Assembly (NCBI GenBank): GCA_907163375.1
Contig: CAJQUW010007086.1
Coordinates: forward strand, 124,001-188,000
Origin: Prostheceraeus crozeri
Taxonomy: Eukaryota; Platyhelminthes; Polycladida; Euryleptidae
DNA: 64,000 bases
Direction of reading: 5' to 3'
Of the stretch, positions 58,301 through 64,000 are shown piece by piece. The position numbers and the translations under genes were made by a program. The stretch's first letter is position 1. The number at the start of each line of letters is the position of its first letter. The notes beneath the pieces were generated by a model. That model did no database searches, was not told the DNA's origin, and saw nothing but the letters and a program-made list of their open reading frames with translations.

Positions 58301-61300
58301 AGTATCGCAAGGGATGAGAATCGATTGTCTTGACATAATTTGCGTGGCTTGATTTTCAAGAACAAATCTATAGCAAATTGAAGAAATAAGTGAGGACTTT
58401 GTTTTTATAAATAAAATTATGAGGCTTTTACTTTATTATGCTGATCAAAGCAAATTTCTCTCGATGAAATATCAGACTTAGACACAATTGAATTTCTGCA
58501 GCAATTTTATACCCAAAATATGCCAGGTAGTCTGCAAGCTTCACGATATTCAATCTACAACTGATCAAGCAAATGACGCACGATCTTATACAATATAATG
58601 GAACTCACCGATTTCGTGCGTTCTTTCAGAACTGGAGGATCATTCCATCCACCGACCGCCGGTCTACCACCCATTCTTGATGTACTGATGTTTGGCGGTG
58701 GTTTGCTTGCGCTGATATTGGAAGGAGTGGGGCCGGATGGAGGAGGCATTACATTCGGCATTGGTCGCGGTTGGGGTTGAGGCACACCAATCGGTTGTGC
58801 ACCAGGCGGCGGTACACCAGGCGGAGGTGCACCAGGCAGCGGTTGGGTGGTAGGGTTGTACATGGAGACCGAGGGGTTGTAGAAATTCGAATTGGAGACA
58901 GACGAAGGATTTGGATAGCCGTATGTTTGACTTCGATTCATAGGGGTTGTGTGCTTCGGCGCTTGCGCTCTTGTCGTCGTTGCTTGACCGAAGAGGTTGG
59001 GAGGAGCTGGAAGATCAGCTGGTGGATCCGCCAGACCTCTGTAGATTCTGTCTCGAAGCAGCAACAGACTATCTTCTTTCTGGTCACCTAAATAACGAAG
59101 CGCAACCTCCACAAGGCCCTGGCTGGCGATGATCGATGCATATCGACCCATCTGAGCGGCAACTGAGGGACCAGGATCTCCTTTTCTCCCACATGACTCT
59201 CTCAAGACCACTACTTTGTCCATCAGAGACTGCAGCGCTTTTGGTGAGTCAACATTTACATGACGCGTCCAGCAACGAACAAGTTGCTCTGCGCTACCGG
59301 CACAGATGTAACAGAGACATGCCATCAGTGCTGCGTCCTTCTCATTGCTCTTTTCCAAACTGGCACCGATCTGCTCGCAAAGCTGACCCACCTCATCAAC
59401 CCCGGCGTAGGTGAGGACACATGCCAAACCAGCGCGCCAATTACTAGGTCCACAAAGACGTGCCACTTCGCCCCAATTTCGAGCCACCACCGCTCCAATT
59501 AGACGTGCCACCGAGGCTATTTCTGACGTTTCTGATGCCATTATCCGACGAAGAACGCGAGCCTGAGCACGCTGATATAGTTCTGCCCCACCAGAAACCG
59601 CCAGGATGAGCGCTTCGCCATGACGATCGTTCAGCAAGCACAGATCCACTGCTTCTTCCAACCTTCCTGTGACTAGTGCTAACGCCAAGGCAGTCTCCAC
59701 TGATGAATCACCTTGGCGTGGATCCAAATGCATTTGTTCAAATCGTGTTGCCGTGTCATTAGCAATAGCCGATTTCCCCACAGATTGGAATGGATCTTCG
59801 GATTCCTAAAACGAGATGAATGCAAATTGTATCTACAGATTTTCAAACAAGCGACATATAGTGGTGCACAATATGGCGGATTGCATCAATGCATCCTGCT
59901 ACATGCACAATGATTCCAAGAAGTGTACAGCCACAATTACGAAGAGGATATGAGATGAAAAATTCCAATGCATAAGGTAACTATAATCTAATTGAACGAA
60001 TTCGAACAGACAGCACTTCAAATAGACCCTGATTATCTTATGACAAATAAGCATGACAAGATAAAACTAGATTGCTTCTCAAAGACATGAATCAATGATG
60101 TGAAAAATATCAGTTTTCTCTGCCGAGTAATTTAATGCCACTAAATAATTACGAATAAAAAATATGTACACAGCCGACGTTTCGGGTCCAGACCCTTCCT
60201 CAACCTTTCTTATTGCTGCCTTGCCTTGAGAAAGGGTCTGGAACCGAAACGTCGGATGTGTACATATTTTTTATTCGTAATTATTTGGTGGCAGTAAATT
60301 ACTCGGGAGAGAAAACTGATATTTTTCACATCATTGATTCATTATGTTCCTCCCGCCTTCAGCCATCTCTTATATATTTTCAAAGACAAAATGTGGGCGC
60401 TGTGAATTGCTTGTGGAGGTTGAACTGCAATCATTACCGTCCAAAGGACCATCTTTGTGAAACAAAAGGTATACCTATGGAGCTAGTGTGCGGCAAGTTA
60501 TGTCTATAACATGCCAATTGCTTTCATCCCATGAAAAAACACTCGAGTTTGTGGGAATGCGATTGCTACAGTTGAAATGTGGAGTCAGACCATCGGACAA
60601 GAAATCGACCGGCAATGTCAGAAAAGGCCCTGGGCATTGGGAACATCACAGACATCTCGACAGGGAAAAGACTGTTGATTTAATAATGTGGTATAAAGAG
60701 ACAAACAGTCATGTGAATGATAAAAGAAGAGTAAGGAGACATAACCTGGGAAGATGTGGTGAAAGAAGACATGAAACTCGTTGGAGTCCAGAGAGCAGAG
60801 GCTACAATCGGCCGAAATGGAGGTCGATAAATTAGGCTGTTTGTTGCAACTTTGCAACATGTGGTCTGATAATACAGGTTTTTCATTTCTTATCATGGCT
60901 TTAGCAACAACTTCACCATCTAATTATCTTGCATGTGATTACATTAGTATATTTTTGTGAAATGAATAACCATTTTTACAGAGTCACACACGCACCAAAA
61001 CGACCGCTTGGTGACACATCTGGTGTCATACGTAATTATCTCAGTGAAATGACATTAGCGCTGAATTCTTGCTATACCTGCTACTATGGTGATCGTGAAC
61101 AGGGTTTTCTGGCTGTTGAGTCGTTCGCCAAAACGGAAGCATTGTCAGAAAAATAAGACCCTGACCGTGGTAACACTACTTCCATTTTAGGGTATTCAGA
61201 TTTAAAAAATATGCAAGGGAAAGCATGATAGAAAAAAATCGTGCTGAGCGCATTTATTGTATGGTCATTCGATGAAGAAAGTTGCTTTACTGGCTAATTC

Positions 61301-64000
61301 GATAATAGGTTCTCTTAATTGTCTGCTTGGGCTAATAAAAAATACCTTGCTGGTGATCGGTTTTCCTCTCAGACACACCAGCCTGCATGCATTCAAATCA
61401 GCAACCATTTAGCTAAGTTAAATTCTCTGGACGTCTGATATATAAGTATATCATAGATAAATGGATAGATAGGTGGCCGACTTCGTTACTGCTGATCGAA
61501 TTAGATCGATGTAGCCCTAACCGATTCCTTATCTTCTTGCATCATCACTCTAGCCTTTAAATATTCGGTCATTATTTCCCATTTTCATGCAATAAGTCAA
61601 AACTCACTTCTGTTGGTTTCGCCTCATCAGATTCTTCTTCACCTTGTTGCGCTCTCAGTTGTTTCAATGTGGTTGCAATCAAATCGACATCACTTGAAAA
61701 TCCGAGCAACTCTTTGTATTCAGACCTTGCATTTGATGAGTATGAGGTCTGCAATTCAACAAACATCATTAAACATCTTGAGTGGGAGAACAAAGAATTC
61801 TTCAGGGTTTCACTGAGAGAAGAGGAAAACTTTAAATGAACTTGATGGGGATTCCAATGACCATCGCTATTCGAAAGTCAAGTCTGCTGTGCTCGCAATT
61901 CTGAGTAAACTGGTCCATCGTTAAAATGATGAATGATTAGTTTCAATATCTTCTACGACTATTGTAACGTCTCAATAGCATGCAACCACTTGTGGATTAA
62001 AACTACAATATGTGATTTATTCTTCAAGCCAAGCAAATCCGAGCGCATTTCAAAAATTCAATAAATCCGGTTCCAGCAGGATTTATAATTTTCAAATCCG
62101 TTGCTCTCTTACATTCATACATCATTTCCAAAGTAACTCAGTGTAACTGAAAAGCTACACAGAATCACATTTTTTATCTCGCTTTAAAATGAAGAGCATC
62201 AACGACATATAAACAGGAGTGATCTGATAGAGACACCTCAACCTGTATATTTTCATAATGATGGTCAACTCATGTATGATGTAATTGATGAATAATAAAC
62301 ACTCTCTTTGGTTTGAAAGTACAGATCTCATAATGTTTGATTTCATGTGAAGCAGAATGTTGTATGTTTCTAACATAAGTTGACCACCAAATTTAATCAA
62401 ATATTTTCAAGAGATGATCTCTTGAACAGAAAAAAGTTCATCGAAAATTTAAGTTGAAAATCAAGCAAGTTTATGTAGGCAAATTTTAGTTGAGACAAAA
62501 GAATGTTAAGTCAAAATTCAAAACCCTCCAATTAAGTTAAGTCTACAATTCAAAAACCGGAAACTCAATTGTCTCCGACAGTTTGAAAGTTGGCACATTC
62601 TTACATAACTCCAAGAGCTGTCAGAGGCCATTGATTTTCCGGCTACAAGTTTGACAGAGGCACAAGCTTTAGAGGTTGCTGAAGACGTTTCTGCAATCTA
62701 AATTTTAGTTTGAGACTTTACTTGGGGACGGTTCAGCATCATTTTGACCAGGAACCGGTATAAGTGTCTGAAAAATACCAAATTCAAGGCGAAATGCCTC
62801 GCAGTTAATGTTGTTGAGTTATTCTCAGAAACAATGCCAGAATGAGTAAATGTCCGTCGTTTATTAGTGGGCTATTCCATAAGGCATGACCACTTTTTGT
62901 AAAATCATGAAATTAATTTAATCATCAAACTATTAGTTGCATAATATAGCTAATGCACTATTTTTTGCTGTTCAGAAAGTATTTTTGCTTCAAGTTGAGC
63001 ATTTTCGATTTGACCCTGAGTGAGGTTATTTTACGATTTTTTCTGATGAATTTTCATAAACATACATGTGCAACAATCCATAAAATTTTGCATCAACAGT
63101 CGTCTATGTGTGGCTGTGACTGCGTAACGGTAACAAAAATTTTACACGGGCGACTTTTTTCTACATTTGCCTGAATTTACCAGTGGTATTTAACGAGTGT
63201 TATTTAAAGTACAGTAACTTAAATCTCTTAGTCACTGTTGTACAGCGAGCGCAACAGTGACTTGATCTCGATCTCCTGAAAAGATAGCGTATCATTAGAT
63301 TTAGTATGCCATCAAAGAAAATAATGTGAAAATATAGGGTTAGGAGCATCAATAATTTTAAGTGGGAACACGATGATAGAAAAGCGACTCTAATGTAACG
63401 AGCCTGTTTTATAGAATTACTCTATTACCAATATTGAAGACTATTTTTCATTTTTAGTATGCTCATAAATAATAAATTGATTTGAAAAACAGGTCTAATG
63501 ATTTCAACCTTTGTCAGATGATGAAAACTCACTCTTAGGAAATTCCAAATGTCACGCTCTATATCACTTTCTGAATTGTCAGCCTTCATTGTACAGAATT
63601 CTGTCATCTTCTTGCCTTGGACGATTGAGTCAAGTATTCTTGCCTGAGTTATCGTTTCTGTTTCGGTAACAACTTGACTTAGATAAACAGTTCTGCCTTG
63701 TGCTGCTAACTGAGGATCACTGCTACGACTTTCGCTTTCATCAACACTACTTCCCCAGGTAATCAACTTCCCACCGAACGCAAATTTCGCCCCACATGGC
63801 CTTCGCATCCATGATGGCGCACGTCGTAAATAGCCCATGTGAAGTGCGGCGTCCTGAGAGGCTGGTGGCTGAGACACCGTGTGGAACGGATCATCAGAGT
63901 CTCCAAAGGACTCTGAAACTCGTTGCGGAGTTCGCTCAGGGCGAGACGTTCCTCCCATGAGGGAATAGAGTGAGACATGGCCATCGAATGAGGACGCAGC
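49172..64000 (-). CDS. SEC31: SEC31, COPII outer-coat subunit (5' end beyond window)
   Basis: Sec31 pairs with Sec13 to form the outer cage of COPII vesicles at ER exit sites and boosts Sar1 GTP hydrolysis by Sec23. Exons in gene order: 64000(+)-63533, 61748-61608, 59805-58609, 57902-57480, 53917-53846, 49360-49172. All are phase 0 with GT/AG borders and together give 829 residues. They cover the last WD-repeat blade (SSFDGHVSLYSLMGG), the RPCGAKFAFGGKL blade that Sec31 lends to the Sec13 interface, the ACE1 alpha-solenoid, a long Pro/Gly-rich region with GWNDPP (the Trp-Asn pair contacting Sec23-Sar1), and the C-terminal helical domain. Human SEC31A has about 1220 residues, so roughly the first 400 (the N-terminal WD repeats) lie to the right of the window. 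Introns reach 4.5 kb and hold transposons. Confidence 0.95.
50081..52066 (+). mobile_element. hAT transposon (Tip100/ZMYM-like) in a SEC31 intron
   Basis: CAGTGGCGTATCCA (50081) and TGGATACGCCCTG (to 52066) are the inverted ends. ACTGAGAT (50073-50080) and ACTGAGAC (52067-52074) are the target duplication with one mismatch. GGGGGG/CCCCCC runs lie just inside both ends. It contains the C-terminal part of a transposase (50778-51589). A second hAT-like end, CAGTGGCGTAGCG, lies at about 50320 inside it, perhaps from a nested fragment. Inserted on the strand opposite to SEC31. Confidence 0.88.
50778..51589 (+). pseudogene. hAT transposase C-terminal half (52-kDa-repressor/ZMYM1-like)
   Basis: Two overlapping frames, 50778-51257 and 51254-51589, joined by a shift at the overlap. 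The first has SASDYYRKAPWYPLLDAIIS; the second carries the dimerisation domain: VFASIPVTSATAERSFSKFR, QMKTYLRSTMSEARLTGL, LAIHKDIPLDYDSVID. These resemble the C-terminus of the P52rIPK/ZMYM1 group of hAT proteins. The N-terminal half with zinc finger and catalytic residues is missing, so it is non-functional. Confidence 0.85.
52067..53276. other. SEC31 intron sequence
   Basis: Non-coding. A short tandem of CAAAAATTACTGA-like units lies at 52270-52345. Nothing else seen. Confidence 0.45.
53277..53645 (-). pseudogene. LINE C-terminal fragment in a SEC31 intron
   Basis: Reads MYYSLIGGIIEYICPVYVGL, NANKIEKIRKHCHRI, then LTRREARALQGFRQ and LLHCLAPQLLPRT, the C-terminal region of jockey-superfamily ORF2 proteins (EY..PVW, ..IE.IQ.R, HPLH.L.P). 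Nothing of the RT remains upstream. Sense orientation relative to SEC31. Confidence 0.7.
53846..53917 (-). CDS. SEC31: SEC31 exon: small C-terminal-domain exon
   Basis: 24 codons, QMKMKMEDVDRKLEALYDSI then RIDA, matching human KRKLEDVARKLENLYD. Acceptor CTCTTGCAG, donor GTAAGT. Too short to be noticed as an open frame; found by continuity with the flanking exons. Confidence 0.9.
53997..56138. mobile_element. 2.1-kb TIR element packed with ATGAATCATA-type repeats
   Basis: The ends CGCGAGGAAAT (53997-54007) and ATTTCCTCGCG (56128-56138) are inverted and exact. For about 170 bp inside the left end and 350 bp inside the right end, CATAC/ATGATT/ATGAATCAT motifs recur densely in both orientations. 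At 55800-56070 longer imperfect units of 60-80 bp (CATGAAAACCTCATGCCC, then TATTTGAGTATGATTTC) repeat at least four times. No coding content, no clear target duplication, superfamily not assigned. It sits in the SEC31 intron between the exons at 53846 and 57480. Confidence 0.75.
56139..57479. other. SEC31 intron sequence
   Basis: No repeat or gene recognised; short open frames here are unsupported. Confidence 0.45.
57480..57902 (-). CDS. SEC31: SEC31 exon: second proline-rich part
   Basis: 141 codons from VGEEQPAAAPVNNFYNPAAY to LSLCKSGATSR. Rich in Pro, Tyr and Gln; FYNPA and FYTPG repeat. PLPQEHQQLEVVFGQLLSLC matches the start of the C-terminal domain (PLP.EH..V..VF..L). Acceptor TTTGCTTCAG, donor GTAAGA. 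Confidence 0.93.
57903..58608. other. SEC31 intron sequence
   Basis: Clean 706-bp intron between the two proline-rich exons, with no inserted element seen. Confidence 0.6.
58609..59805 (-). CDS. SEC31: SEC31 exon: alpha-solenoid and first proline-rich part
   Basis: 399 codons. ETALALALVTGRLEEAVDLC, then NWRAGLACVLTYAGVDEVGQ and AQMGRYASIIASQGLVEVAL form the ACE1 helices. After DLPAPPNLFG comes a Pro/Gly-rich stretch with repeated GxPPPG, ending GGWNDPPVLKERTKS. The acceptor is CGTTTTAG, the donor GTGAGT. Confidence 0.95.
60087..60342. repeat. 256-bp palindrome with hammerhead-like motifs
   Basis: Left arm 60087-60203, right arm 60226-60342, 117 bp each with about eight mismatches and a 22-nt loop, in a SEC31 intron. 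Each arm holds, in outward orientation, a hammerhead-like string: TTGAGGA, stem GGGTC/GACCC with a TG loop, then GAAACGTC on the minus strand (left arm). The plus-strand (right-arm) copy reads TTGAGAA, GGGTC, GAACC, GAAACGTC. The core box departs from CTGANGA at its first base, so cleavage is doubtful. This motif form occurs in Penelope-like terminal repeats, suggesting two such ends joined head to head. Confidence 0.75.
60455..60840 (+). pseudogene. RTE-type LINE 3' fragment, second copy
   Basis: PMELVCGKLC, then SDKKSTGNVRKG and, in shifting frames, NITDIS and RAEATIGRNG. It is the same family as the minus-strand fragment at 26400-26912 (YMESVCGKLC, SDRKSNNNIRKA, NITDVT). Antisense to SEC31, inside its intron. 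Confidence 0.6.
61608..61748 (-). CDS. SEC31: SEC31 exon: ACE1 segment
   Basis: 47 codons from TSYSSNARSEYKELLGFSSD to EEESDEAKPTE. Acceptor TTGAATTGCAG, donor GTGAGT. Corresponds to the human stretch with KYLELLGY. Confidence 0.9.
61749..63532. other. SEC31 intron sequence
   Basis: 1.8 kb, AT-rich, nothing recognised. Confidence 0.5.
63533..64000 (-). CDS. SEC31: SEC31 exon: last WD blade and ACE1 start
   Basis: Runs off the window at 64000. Begins AASSFDGHVSLYSLMGG, contains RPCGAKFAFGGKLITWGS and LSQVVTETE, ends DIERDIWNFLR at donor GTGAGT. Confidence 0.93.

Noticed and set aside
58771-59091. 106-codon plus-strand frame rich in Arg and Cys
   Set aside because: Shadow of the proline-rich SEC31 exon on the other strand.
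1-64000. LTR retroelements, Polintons, CRISPR arrays, tRNA or rRNA genes
   Set aside because: Looked for gag/pol/integrase or capsid motifs, paired long direct repeats, spacer arrays and tRNA-like cloverleafs; none convincing.

Overview
This is eukaryotic, almost certainly metazoan, nuclear DNA: AT-rich, gene-poor, with spliced host genes carrying kilobase introns and a heavy load of transposons, many of them nested. The mix (hAT transposons of several lineages, a mariner, Penelope-like elements with GIY-YIG domains and a hammerhead ribozyme, RTE- and jockey/CR1-like LINEs) fits an invertebrate. I cannot name the species from sequence alone. I see no LTR retrovirus-like or capsid-bearing element, no tRNA or rRNA gene and no CRISPR array.

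Layout. 1-36.5 kb is transposon territory with no host gene I can defend. 1-3.5 kb is an old Penelope-like element (PLE1, minus strand) with a hammerhead ribozyme at its 3' end and a near-intact mariner inserted in it. 3.7-8.6 kb holds a hAT relic, a non-autonomous hAT and a 749-bp palindromic element. 11.6-13.4 kb is a young 5'-truncated Penelope-like element (PLE2) with 292-bp inverted arms and a 13-bp target duplication. 15.7-23.2 kb is a nest: a hAT inside a LINE inside a Charlie-type hAT, perhaps inside a fourth element. 23.6-29.5 kb holds another TIR-bounded element with RTE LINE debris, a MITE, and the 5' part of another LINE. 29.5-36.5 kb is a desert with a few hairpins.

Three host genes fill the right half. 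(1) 37255-40611, minus: an uninterrupted 1118-codon gene joining a mitofusin/Fzo-like dynamin GTPase, a hydrophobic membrane segment and a C-terminal pseudokinase that lacks the catalytic HRD and DFG aspartates. This is the most unusual gene in the window. (2) 43096-46432, plus: YRDC, the threonylcarbamoyl-AMP synthase that makes the tRNA t6A37 precursor, in four exons, all reconstructed here. (3) 49172 to beyond 64000, minus: SEC31, the COPII outer-coat subunit. Six exons are in the window, from the last WD repeat through the alpha-solenoid, the proline-rich Sec23/Sar1-contacting segment and the C-terminal helical domain. YRDC and SEC31 converge tail to tail. The GTPase gene and YRDC diverge, with a hAT-like element full of GGAATT repeats between them.

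The three genes are not an operon and I see no shared pathway: one is probably a membrane-remodelling or signalling protein, one acts in tRNA modification and one in ER export. Splice sites were assigned by eye from GT/AG signals and frame continuity. The SEC31 exons all join in phase 0 and the YRDC exons sum to 234 codons including the stop, which supports them.
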